From the NCBI GenBank assembly GCA_964534945.1, contig CAZHSB010000024.1, forward strand, positions 1-26,391: a stretch of DNA of 26,391 nucleotides, in the 5' to 3' direction. The DNA comes from CAZHFA01 sp964534945 (GTDB lineage: Bacteria; Bdellovibrionota_C; UBA2361; CAKMMH01). Positions 1 to 7,341 of this stretch are shown here, one piece after another; position 1 is the stretch's first letter, and each line of letters starts with the position of its first letter. The notes below the pieces were generated by a model that was given only the letters and a program-made list of their open reading frames with translations, made no database searches and had not been told where the DNA came from. Made by a program: the position numbers and the translations under genes.

Positions 1-157
1 TTCCAAGTTCATCAAGAACTGATGAAACTTGTTTCTTATTTAAACCTGTAGTTGTAGCAATTTCTGATAACAACTCATTTTTAGTCATACTTTTTTTAAC
101 AGCGCTTGCTTGCTTCTTTGAGCAGCATTGTTTTGAACATTTACTTGATGTTGCCAT
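1..157 (-). CDS. HU-family DNA-binding protein with Cys/Lys-rich N-terminal extension (partial, 3' end outside window)
   Basis: I translated this by hand from an ATG at 157-155. The frame stays open for 52 codons to the window edge. After an extension of about 23 residues (MATSSKCSKQCCSKK...) comes MTKNELLSEIATTTGLNKKQ, the typical start of HU/IHF proteins (helix 1 and turn), which bend and compact nucleoid DNA. A good ribosome site, GGAG, lies 7 bases before the ATG. The second Met (residue 24) would give a normal HU start, but no Shine-Dalgarno was seen there. Three cysteines (residues 7, 11, 12) in the extension are unusual for HU and could bind metal or be redox sensitive; that is speculation. 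The DNA-binding beta arms lie outside the window. Divergent from engB. Confidence 0.75.
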   Translation of the reverse strand, partial: MATSSKCSKQCCSKKQASAVKKSMTKNELLSEIATTTGLNKKQVSSVLDELG

Positions 158-212
158 ATTTTCTCCAATAAAAAAAAACTATTTCTTAAAACAATTCTAA
201 GAAACTTTAAGA

Positions 213-241
213 ATATTATATATTTTTTTTAATTAGTGCAA
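213..241 (-). promoter_or_regulatory. Putative sigma-70 promoter of the HU-like gene
   Basis: On the minus strand TTGCAC (236-241) is followed after 17 bases by TAATAT (213-218). An overlapping TATAAT (215-220) gives 15-base spacing. It sits about 55 bases upstream of the HU start codon in an AT-rich tract. Match by eye only. Confidence 0.45.
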
Positions 242-328
242 TAGAATAAATGATAGGTTTTTGCTTTTTGATGCCTTATTTTTAGGCGTAAAAAAGCCAT
301 GATATCTTTCTATTTCATAAAAAAAGGA

Positions 329-357
329 TTGACAAAACAAAATTATTGTTTTCTAAA
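329..357 (+). promoter_or_regulatory. Putative sigma-70 promoter of engB
   Basis: A perfect TTGACA (329-334) is followed after 17 bases by TCTAAA (352-357), 4 of 6 to the -10 consensus. Its position inside the longest open frame argues that the upstream ATG at 299 is not the real start and that translation begins at 422 or 431. Confidence 0.35.
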
Positions 358-430
358 AACTAGGTTTTGTGTTAAAGTAACAAGGTTTTTCTTCGGTAAA
401 ACAAGCGTATTTATTTTTTTAATGTGTCTT

Positions 431-1075
431 ATGAATTTTAAAATTATCGATTCAGAATTTATAGCAGGCTATGATGATTTATCAGCATTACCAAAAGATT
501 TAAGTCATGTAATCATTTTAGGGCGTGCAAATAGTGGCAAATCTACACTTGTAAATAAGCTTTGCCAAAGAAAAAAACTTGCGAAAACAAGTAAGACTCC
601 TGGGAGAACACAAGAATTTAATTTCTTCAAAATCACATATGAAGTTGAAGATAATGTTGATAATGACAATGATATTAAAAAAAATCTTATCAGAAAAAGT
701 TTTTATTTTGTTGATCTTCCTGGTTTTGGATTTTCAAAATTTTCAAAGGAGAAGCGAAGTGCATTAAGCAAGAATATTGTAGATTATATAAATTCTGACT
801 TCCCTATTTCTTCGATTCTTTTATTAAACGATTCGAGACGAACTCCGCAAGCGGATGAAAAAGCCATTCAAAATTTATGTTTTAAGAACTCTCGTATTTT
901 ACAGATTATTTTAACAAAAGTTGATAAACTTAAAAAAAATGACATTAAGAAACAACAAAAATTAATTTCCCAATGTTACAATTTAGAATCTAGCGATGTT
1001 TTATTAAGTGGCGAAAACATTAGCTTTGACACCATCTGGCGACAGATAATTAATAATGTACAAAATGATGCATAA
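431..1075 (+). CDS. engB: Ribosome biogenesis GTPase EngB (YihA/YsxC)
   Basis: TRAFAC-class GTPase needed for assembly of the large ribosomal subunit. From Met431 the protein has 214 residues, the usual EngB size. G1 is GRANSGKS (about 31-38), the G2 region KTPGRTQ (about 55-61), G3 DLPGFG (95-100), G4 TKVD (162-165), with LLNDSRRTP matching the family's DxR segment. The frame is open back to ATG 299, but the family's N-terminus (here MNFKIIDSEFIAGYDD) fits Met431; ATG 422 (MCLMNF) is the alternative. No clear Shine-Dalgarno precedes either. Between G2 and G3 there is an acidic/asparagine insert (EDNVDNDNDIKKN, about 72-84) absent from textbook EngB. Repeat family A begins soon after the stop. 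Confidence 0.93.
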   Translation: MNFKIIDSEFIAGYDDLSALPKDLSHVIILGRANSGKSTLVNKLCQRKKLAKTSKTPGRTQEFNFFKITYEVEDNVDNDNDIKKNLIRKSFYFVDLPGFGFSKFSKEKRSALSKNIVDYINSDFPISSILLLNDSRRTPQADEKAIQNLCFKNSRILQIILTKVDKLKKNDIKKQQKLISQCYNLESSDVLLSGENISFDTIWRQIINNVQNDA

Positions 1076-1082
1076 TTTAAGA

Positions 1083-1134
1083 GGTGCGAAAATTCCGTAG
1101 ATAATGCAATAAAAGTGCGTGTCAAAAAAAATTC
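1083..1134. repeat. Short sequence resembling the 3' end of repeat family B
   Basis: GATAATGCAATAAAAGTGCG and the following TGTC resemble the end of the family-B copies (GACAATGCGATAAT and, about 40 bases on, AAAAAAGTGCGTGTCC, see 23515-23570). It directly precedes the first family-A unit and may be a degraded B remnant, or part of a composite A/B repeat. Confidence 0.35.
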
Positions 1135-1623
1135 GTACCAAAATGTACAGCTAGGAGGGCATTTGTTCATTTTATGCGATTTATCGCCTTGCTGATTCAA
1201 CCTTGTTTTTAGGGGGTGATTTTGGATGAGAAATCACAGAAAATGGATAAGTGCCCAACGACGCTGTACCAAAATGTACAGCTAGGAGGGCATTTGTTCA
1301 TTTTATGCGATTTATCGCCNNNNNNNNNNNNNNNNNNNNNNNNNNNNNNNNNNNNNNNNNNNNNNNNNNNNNNNNNNNNNNNNNNNNNNNNNNNNNNNNN
1401 NNNNNNNNNNNNNNNNNNNTGTACCAAAATGTACAGCTAGGAGGGCATTTGTTCATTTTATGCGATTTATCGCCTTGCTGATTCAACCTTGTTTTTAGGG
1501 GGTGATTTTGGATGAGAAATCACAGAAAATGGATAAGTGCCCAACGACGCTGTACCAAAATGTACAGCTAGGAGGGCATTTGTTCATTTTATGCGATTTA
1601 TCGCCAAAATCACCCCCTAAAAA
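1135..1623. repeat. Repeat family A: 131-bp tandem array of palindromic units, ending in an inverted half-copy
   Basis: The motif GTACCAAAATGTACAGC starts at 1135, 1266, 1421 and 1552. Spacing is 131 bases on both sides of the N gap, so the array has at least four copies. Each complete unit is a long imperfect palindrome: apical stem GCTGTAC/GTACAGC with a 6-base loop (1263-1282), then arms of 26 bases with 21 matches, three of the five differences being G.T wobbles on the plus strand. The last unit (1492-1623) gains a perfect 20-bp terminal inverted repeat: TTTTTAGGGGGTGATTTTGG at 1492-1511 and its reverse complement at 1604-1623. Internal units instead have a 17-base spacer before the next left arm. 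No credible reading frame: 131 is not a multiple of three. Confidence 0.9.
1320..1419. other. Assembly gap of 100 N inside repeat family A
   Basis: Exactly 100 N. The repeat phase does not carry across it (155 bases between flanking copies instead of 131), so the length is a placeholder and the true copy number is unknown. Confidence 0.97.
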
Positions 1624-3023
1624 TTGAAGCGGGGGATGATAATACCAAGATCCTCTTTAACTACCCTAACTTTATCGGCAATATGTTCTTCGCACCAAAA
1701 ATTATCAAAAAATTCTTGAGGGTTTACGGGGTATCCATCTATTCTTATTTCTAGTAAGTATTCAGAGTTTAGGACTGAAGTTCCGCTATTTGCTTTTTTT
1801 AGTAGTGGTTGCAAAGTCGTTACGGCGTCTCCTGCTTTAACAAGTGGATCTCCTGCTTTTGCGTAGATTGCCACAACACTTCCTCCGTGAGACACAGCAA
1901 CGACGTTTCCGTATGTTGGCATTTTCTTTACAAAGATTACTACGCCATCTGAAATTGCATTAATTGTTTCTTCTTCGTCCAATAATGATAGCGTCATTCC
2001 CTCTTCTTTTTTTCTGGCGACGACATCACCTTGGTATACGTAATCAACTTGTGAACCAAAGTTTTTTAAAACTGTTCCTTTTTGCATAACAAATGTGGTT
2101 TTTAATGGAAGTTTAAAAACAACACCATCTAATGCCTTAAATATTTTCTGAGAATCATCAATAGCCATTGTTTCTAATATATTTTTTAAAAATATATTTT
2201 GTGAATCGTTTTTTTTATCAAAACGTTTTTCCATAACTTTAATAAAATATGGAGAAATGCTTAAAGGATAATCGTTTATTCTTCTTCTTATTTTTTTATT
2301 ATAAAAAGTTTTTTCAACTCTATTTCTTGCTTTATCTTCAGCGACTGCAATTGGCTTTATATCTTTTGCATCACTTGAGTAAACAGAATAAAACGCACCA
2401 TAAATTGAGCTATCTTCTATTTGTTTATCTAAAAGGCTTGCAGGAAAACCTTGAAAAAAACGATCTCCCACTTCGATTCCGTGTTTAAATAATTTATCGT
2501 CTGTAGCTTTATAAATGACTAGTTGAACACCGTTTAGTAAGAGATTATGTTGTCCTGTAATAATTTTCAATGATGGATTTCGTGCATCAACATCCAATGT
2601 AATTGTTTTTTCTGAGGTATTACTCCAAAAACTTTTATCAAAAGCTTTGACTACCAATGTAGCAATTCCTTCTGTAAGTTTTAATTCATTAAAATCAAGA
2701 TTTATTTGTATTGTAGCTTTTTTTTCGCCATTTAATTTTTGATTTTTTAATGTTATATAACGATTTTTCTGATTAAGTTTTACAGTAACTGCGTCTAAGC
2801 CTGCCTCAGAGTCTTCCAAATCTATTTTAAAATTAGTTGGTTTTATACCAATTCCGAGCATTTCGTCAGAAACAATAATCTCTGGGGAATTCTTTTCAAA
2901 AAATTTATTATAAATTTTTCCGTTATCGTAATTTTTAACAATCCAAAAGATACCTAGCAACGAACAGGTAATTAGGATAATAAACAAAAATAAATACTTT
3001 ATAGATTTAGTAATAAAAGTCAT
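1617..3023 (-). CDS. Membrane-anchored M23-like (LytM) protein with all zinc ligands replaced
   Basis: 468 residues: cytoplasmic N-terminus, one membrane segment (about 10-30), a periplasmic beta-rich region resembling an Ig-like fold (about 45-150), an uncharacterised middle, and a C-terminal M23/LytM-type fold (about 320-440; ISDGVV, YGNVVAVSHGG, VKAGDAV, DGYPVNPQEFF). Active M23 enzymes bind zinc through HxGxD, YxH and HxH. Here the matching positions read YQGDV (330-334), YAK (387-389) and EYL (421-423), so catalysis is not expected. Degenerate LytM proteins such as EnvC activate amidases, and a regulatory envelope role is a reasonable inference. Start ATG with AGGA about 9 bases upstream. 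It follows rpoH by 29 bases, probably in one operon. The stop codon TAG lies inside the terminal inverted repeat of family A. Confidence 0.8.
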   Translation of the reverse strand: MTFITKSIKYLFLFIILITCSLLGIFWIVKNYDNGKIYNKFFEKNSPEIIVSDEMLGIGIKPTNFKIDLEDSEAGLDAVTVKLNQKNRYITLKNQKLNGEKKATIQINLDFNELKLTEGIATLVVKAFDKSFWSNTSEKTITLDVDARNPSLKIITGQHNLLLNGVQLVIYKATDDKLFKHGIEVGDRFFQGFPASLLDKQIEDSSIYGAFYSVYSSDAKDIKPIAVAEDKARNRVEKTFYNKKIRRRINDYPLSISPYFIKVMEKRFDKKNDSQNIFLKNILETMAIDDSQKIFKALDGVVFKLPLKTTFVMQKGTVLKNFGSQVDYVYQGDVVARKKEEGMTLSLLDEEETINAISDGVVIFVKKMPTYGNVVAVSHGGSVVAIYAKAGDPLVKAGDAVTTLQPLLKKANSGTSVLNSEYLLEIRIDGYPVNPQEFFDNFWCEEHIADKVRVVKEDLGIIIPRFNF

Positions 3024-3052
3024 TTTATAAATTCCTAGTAAAAAGCAAAAAA

Positions 3053-4039
3053 CTACTCTGGCAAATAATACTCAGCCACTTCTTTAAAATTTTCGTTTAA
3101 AAACTTTTTTAATTTCCCCTTAATTTCATTTTCTATTTGGCGAACTCTTTCTTTACTAATCTGTAGCTTCAAAGAAAGATCTTCTAAAGTTGGTTTTTCA
3201 AATTTTAACAAACGCTCATCAAACACAACTTTTTCTTTTTCATTTAATCCTTGCTTAAATTGATTAAAGCTTTCTGTTATTAAACCATTAAATTGCTTCT
3301 GTGCCAATATTTCCTCTGCGGTTTTTTCTTTTGAGGGAATTAAATTAAAATATTTTTCTTCAGAATCATCTGCAACGGGAGCATCTAAACTTAAATCTCC
3401 AAGATAAAGTCGTTTATCCATTTCTATGACATCTTGTTCTTTTACATTTAATCTTTCTGCTAATAATTTTGTTGATGGATAAAATCCTTCTTTCTCAAGT
3501 TTCTCTTTTTCCTTTTGTAAATTAAAGAAAAGCTTCCTTTGTGCTTGTGTCGTCCCTATTTTTACAAGACGAATATTCGCCATTATGTAACGAATGATGT
3601 ATGCTTTTATCCATAGGACCGCATATGACGGAAGGTGCGTTCCTTTTGTGGGATCAAAATTTTTTACAGCTTCCATCAAGCCTATATTTCCCTCTTGTAT
3701 AAGATCCAACAAGTTTTTTGCTATTCTTGCATAATTTTTGGCAATTTTTACCACAAGCCATAAATTACTTGATATCAACTTGTATGCGGCGGAAATATCG
3801 TTATTTTCTCTATAAGCTTTTACGAGTTCCAGTTCTTCTTTTTGAGTTAGTTTTGGATATTGTTTTATTTTAGAAAGATAGGCCCTTAACGCATCATAAG
3901 TAACTAATTCACTTTTTGGTAAAGAGGGCAAATTTTTAGAAGTTGTTTTTGGCAAAAATCGTTCGTCATTTTCGCTCGGAGGCAAAACTTCCATGTTTTG
4001 ATTATCAAATACTATATATTTGTCGTTTTGCTTTGCCAT
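3053..4039 (-). CDS. rpoH: RNA polymerase sigma-32-type factor (RpoH)
   Basis: 328 residues with sigma-70 region 2 (about 85-155; LLDLIQEGNIGLMEAVKNFDP, then SYAVLWIKAYIIRYI for -10 recognition) and region 4 with a helix-turn-helix (about 270-320; LEDLSLKLQISKERVRQIE). Between them is QRKLFFNLQ (167-175), the RpoH box that marks heat-shock sigma factors. It lacks region 1.1 and the long non-conserved region of RpoD. The N-terminal 45 residues are longer than in enteric RpoH and not recognised. Expected role: recruiting RNA polymerase to chaperone and protease promoters. Divergent from pilB, upstream of the M23-like gene. Confidence 0.92.
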   Translation of the reverse strand: MAKQNDKYIVFDNQNMEVLPPSENDERFLPKTTSKNLPSLPKSELVTYDALRAYLSKIKQYPKLTQKEELELVKAYRENNDISAAYKLISSNLWLVVKIAKNYARIAKNLLDLIQEGNIGLMEAVKNFDPTKGTHLPSYAVLWIKAYIIRYIMANIRLVKIGTTQAQRKLFFNLQKEKEKLEKEGFYPSTKLLAERLNVKEQDVIEMDKRLYLGDLSLDAPVADDSEEKYFNLIPSKEKTAEEILAQKQFNGLITESFNQFKQGLNEKEKVVFDERLLKFEKPTLEDLSLKLQISKERVRQIENEIKGKLKKFLNENFKEVAEYYLPE

Positions 4040-4089
4040 AACTAGTTAGTTTACCAAGTTTTCTACTTAAATTCCATTGATTACAGTGT

Positions 4090-4118
4090 AATTTAAAGAT
4101 TTTCCATAAAAATGTCGA
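4090..4118 (-). promoter_or_regulatory. Putative sigma-70 promoter of rpoH
   Basis: On the minus strand TCGACA (4113-4118) and TAAATT (4090-4095) are separated by 17 bases, about 50 bases before the rpoH start codon. Moderate match by eye (5/6 and 4/6). Confidence 0.35.
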
Positions 4119-4160
4119 AAATCTAGATGAAGTACTGTTTTTTAAATAAAAGGGATAGTT

Positions 4161-5855
4161 GTGGCATCAAGACTTGAAGAGCTACTTGTAAAAAATGGAT
4201 TAATTTCAGAGCAAGATCTTACGGATTGGATTGAAGATTCTGTATCTTCTAATGAATTTGTAAGCACTTACTTTATTTCAAAAGGAACTTTATCTGAACT
4301 AAAATATTTAGAGCTTTTAAGTTCACAATTTGAAACTGAAATAGTAAATTTAGAAGATATAACTTTTGATGATTCTATTTTAGACCTTATTCCTTATAAT
4401 ATTTCTAAAAAATATGGAATTTTACCTATTGAAAAAGATTTAAGAAATCTTACAGTTGCGATGGTTGACCCTTCAAACATTGCTGCATTAAATGATATAA
4501 AATTTATTACAGGATTAAATATCAATATCAAATTAGCATCTCCTACGAAAATGAAAGAGATGCAAGAAAAACTTTTTGATAAAAAAATTTCTTATGACAG
4601 CATTATTGATGATTTAGAGGGGCAAAACATTGAGTTTATTAAAAATGAAGAAGAAATTAATCTTTCGGAGCTAGAAAAACAAACTGAAGATGCACCTGTA
4701 GTAAAATTAGTAAATGCGATGTTAACAGATGCGATAAAAAAGGGAGCTTCTGATATTCACATTGAACCTTATGAAAAAGCATTTCGAGTGCGCTTTAGGA
4801 TTGATGGTGTACTTTATGAAATAATGAAACTTCCTTTAAATTTAAAGAATGCAATCACTTCCAGAGTAAAAATTATGGCAAGTCTTGATATCGCAGAAAG
4901 ACGACTTCCTCAAGATGGAAGAATAAAATTAAAGTTACAAGATCAAAAGGAAATGGATTTTCGTGTAAATGTAGTTCCTACGTTGTTTGGTGAAAAAGTT
5001 TGTCTTCGACTTTTGGATACGGGTAATCTTCAACTTGATATGACGAATTTAGGATTTACAGTTGATCAATTAAGAGATTTCCAAGAATCAATTTCAAAAC
5101 CTTTTGGTATGATTTTGGTTACGGGGCCTACAGGATCTGGAAAAACGACGACTCTTTATTCTGCATTATCAGAGTTAAATAAAATTGGATCAAATATTAA
5201 TACGGCTGAAGATCCTGTTGAATTTAATTTAATGGGAATAAATCAATGTCAAATGAATGAGGATATTGGATTTAATTTTGCGTCAGCATTAAGAGCATTT
5301 TTAAGACAAGATCCTGACATTATAATGGTTGGAGAAATTAGAGATTTTGAAACAGCACAAATTGCGATAAAGGCTTCGCTAACAGGACACTTAGTATTGT
5401 CGACATTACATACAAATGATGCGCCTTCGACAATCAATAGATTATTAGACATGGGAGTCGAACCTTTTTTAGTCGCTTCTTCGATAAATTTAATATTAGC
5501 ACAACGTCTTGTAAGAAAAGTTTGCCCAAACTGTAAAGTTGATGACGAGAGTGTATCAAAAGAGTTATTGATAAAAGCAGGTGTTGATGAAAAGGACGTT
5601 GATTCTTTTTCTTGCAAGCGTGGAGTCGGGTGTGATAAATGTTCACAAACTGGATATAAGGGACGAGTTGCGTTATATGAAGTAATGCCGATGAAAGAAG
5701 AAATTTCTGAACTAGTATTAAAGGGCGCGAACTCTAGGGAGATAAAACGATTAGCACAAAGTCTTGGCATGTTGACGCTTAGAGATTCTGCATTATTAAG
5801 ATTAAAAGAGGGGCTAACATCTTTTGAAGAAGTGATAAGAGTTACCACGTTATAA
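4161..5855 (+). CDS. pilB: Type IV pilus / type II secretion assembly ATPase PilB (GspE family)
   Basis: Hexameric motor that powers pilus or pseudopilus extension from the cytoplasmic face of the inner membrane. 564 residues, normal for PilB. N-terminal GspE_N/MshEN-type domain (about 50-135; YGILPI...LTVAMVDPSN), N2 domain (about 180-275; ASDIHIEPYEK, RIDG, IAERRLPQDGR), then the ATPase: Walker A GPTGSGKT (322-329), Asp box AEDPVEF (349-355), Walker B with GEIRD (386-395), His box TGHLVLSTLH (408-417). A tetracysteine zinc site, C455/C458 and C491/C494, is intact. GTG start, with AAGGGA about 7 bases upstream. pilC follows after 16 bases. PilB and GspE are hard to separate by sequence alone; no pilT or secretin gene is here to decide. 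Confidence 0.93.
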   Translation: MASRLEELLVKNGLISEQDLTDWIEDSVSSNEFVSTYFISKGTLSELKYLELLSSQFETEIVNLEDITFDDSILDLIPYNISKKYGILPIEKDLRNLTVAMVDPSNIAALNDIKFITGLNINIKLASPTKMKEMQEKLFDKKISYDSIIDDLEGQNIEFIKNEEEINLSELEKQTEDAPVVKLVNAMLTDAIKKGASDIHIEPYEKAFRVRFRIDGVLYEIMKLPLNLKNAITSRVKIMASLDIAERRLPQDGRIKLKLQDQKEMDFRVNVVPTLFGEKVCLRLLDTGNLQLDMTNLGFTVDQLRDFQESISKPFGMILVTGPTGSGKTTTLYSALSELNKIGSNINTAEDPVEFNLMGINQCQMNEDIGFNFASALRAFLRQDPDIIMVGEIRDFETAQIAIKASLTGHLVLSTLHTNDAPSTINRLLDMGVEPFLVASSINLILAQRLVRKVCPNCKVDDESVSKELLIKAGVDEKDVDSFSCKRGVGCDKCSQTGYKGRVALYEVMPMKEEISELVLKGANSREIKRLAQSLGMLTLRDSALLRLKEGLTSFEEVIRVTTL

Positions 5856-5871
5856 ATAGGAGAAAAAATAT

Positions 5872-7089
5872 ATGCCTACTTTTTTATGGGAAGGAACTGA
5901 TAGTAAGGGAAATCATATTTCTGGAGAGCTTGAAGCATCTGATAAAATTAGCGTATTTAATATTTTAAAAACAAGAAAGATAAATCCCAATTCAAGTAAG
6001 ATAAAAGAAAAAGGTGTTGGAATGGATAAGGAAATAAAAATTCCTTTTTTAGGTCCAAAAGTAAAACAAAAAGATATTTCAATCTTTACAAGACAATTTT
6101 CGACAATGATTGATGCGGGGCTTCCTCTTGTTCAAGGATTAAATATTTTAGGAAAGCAAAATCAAAATAAAGCTGTAAAAATAATGCTAGAATCAATACG
6201 AGAAGAAATTGAATCTGGAAAAACACTTACTGATGCATTAAAAAAATTTCCAAAAAATTTTGATACTCTTTATGTTAATATGGTAGATGCGGGAGAAAAT
6301 GGTGGTATTTTAGATGTAATTTTAGCGCGACTTTCTACATATTTGGAAAAGAGTATAAAATTAAAACGAGAAATAAAAACGGCCATGATTTACCCTGCCG
6401 TTGTAATAAGTGCAGCGATTATTGTTACTACTGTTTTGTTAGTTTTCGTAATTCCAACATTTGCAGAACTTTTTGAAGACTTTGGAGCCGAGCTTCCGCT
6501 TCCTACTCAAATTGTTATTAATCTTTCAAATTTTGTTGTAGATAATTTTTTAATTTTATCTACTGCCTTTATTGGTTCAATAATTTCTTTTTTATATTTT
6601 TCAAAAACAGAAAAAGGAAAACTTTTTTTACATCCAATTTATTTAAAACTTCCTGTTTTTGGAGATATCATTAAAAAAACTGCAGTTGCAAGATTTTCAA
6701 GAACGCTTGGAACCATGTTAACTTCTGGAGTGCCAATTTTAACGGCATTAAATATTTGTTCGAAAACTGCAGGAAATAAAGTTGTAGAACTAGAGGTTTT
6801 AAAAGCAAGGATTTCTATTTCAGAAGGAAAGCAAATGGCAGATACTTTATCAGAGTCTGTCGTATTTCCAGCAATGGTTACTCAAATGATTGGTGTCGGA
6901 GAATCAAGTGGTGCGCTAGATACGATGCTAAACAAAATTGCAGATTTCTATGAAGAAGAAGTTGACAATTCGGTAGGTGCAATGAAGCAACTTATAGAGC
7001 CTTTAATGATTTTATTTTTAGGAGTCATTATTGGTGGGCTCGTTATCGCGATGTACTTACCAATATTTAAATTGGGAAGTATTACATAA
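5872..7089 (+). CDS. pilC: Type IV pilus / type II secretion inner-membrane platform protein PilC (GspF family)
   Basis: Polytopic platform protein that couples the PilB motor to pilin assembly. 405 residues with two T2SSF repeats (about 70-192 and 270-395), each a cytoplasmic helical bundle followed by membrane segments (about 172-195, 218-242 and 375-398). The N-terminal MPTFLWEGTDSKGNHISGELEA is typical of the family. The conserved FTRQFSTMIDAGLPLVQGL and FSRTLGTMLTSGVPIL segments are both present, with GE(N/S)xGxLD after each. Ribosome site AGGAGAAAAAATAT before ATG. Forms a two-gene unit with pilB. No strong intrinsic terminator follows; a family-B repeat fills the downstream gap. Confidence 0.92.
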   Translation: MPTFLWEGTDSKGNHISGELEASDKISVFNILKTRKINPNSSKIKEKGVGMDKEIKIPFLGPKVKQKDISIFTRQFSTMIDAGLPLVQGLNILGKQNQNKAVKIMLESIREEIESGKTLTDALKKFPKNFDTLYVNMVDAGENGGILDVILARLSTYLEKSIKLKREIKTAMIYPAVVISAAIIVTTVLLVFVIPTFAELFEDFGAELPLPTQIVINLSNFVVDNFLILSTAFIGSIISFLYFSKTEKGKLFLHPIYLKLPVFGDIIKKTAVARFSRTLGTMLTSGVPILTALNICSKTAGNKVVELEVLKARISISEGKQMADTLSESVVFPAMVTQMIGVGESSGALDTMLNKIADFYEEEVDNSVGAMKQLIEPLMILFLGVIIGGLVIAMYLPIFKLGSIT

Positions 7090-7159
7090 AGCAAATTACC
7101 TTTTACACTTTTTATTTCTTTATTCTTACATTTCCTTACATTTTCAAACACTAAAAAAA

Positions 7160-7325
7160 GTGAATATCCCCGAATTTATGCGTTGAAAACGCTATACAAC
7201 CCAGCCTAGGGGTAAGCGCGAATGAAATGAGCGTGTGCCTCAAAGGCAAGGGGCGGGTAAAATAAAATGAGTATGTACCCTAGGTCTGTGACAAAAATTC
7301 AAAAAATTAAGAGGTACCTACCCAA
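7160..7325. repeat. Repeat family B, copy 1 (divergent, with internal duplication)
   Basis: Shares with the 23-kb copies the run GCGTTGAAAACGCTATACAA (7180-7199), then the CCTAGGGG arm, AAGCGCGAATGAAATGAGCG and, further on, CCCTAGGTCTG. Its closing arm reads CCTAGG where copies 2 and 4 read CCTGGG, and its opening arm changes to match. Between the arms a block like GGGTAA...AATGA...TGTGCC is repeated as GGGTAA...AATGAG...TGTACC. The rest of the 252-base stretch between pilC and the kinase gene is AT-rich and otherwise featureless. Confidence 0.8.
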
Positions 7326-7341
7326 AAAACTAGGCAAAATT

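Noticed and set aside
299..430. N-terminal extension of EngB from ATG 299
   Set aside because: It contains a TTGACA promoter element, lacks similarity to EngB N-termini and would add 44 unusual residues.
1209..1486. Small proteins in repeat family A on both strands
   Set aside because: They read through the N gap, the unit length is not a multiple of three, and none has a ribosome site.
5249..5848. 199-residue minus-strand frame opposite pilB
   Set aside because: It lies antisense to the strongly conserved ATPase motifs of pilB.
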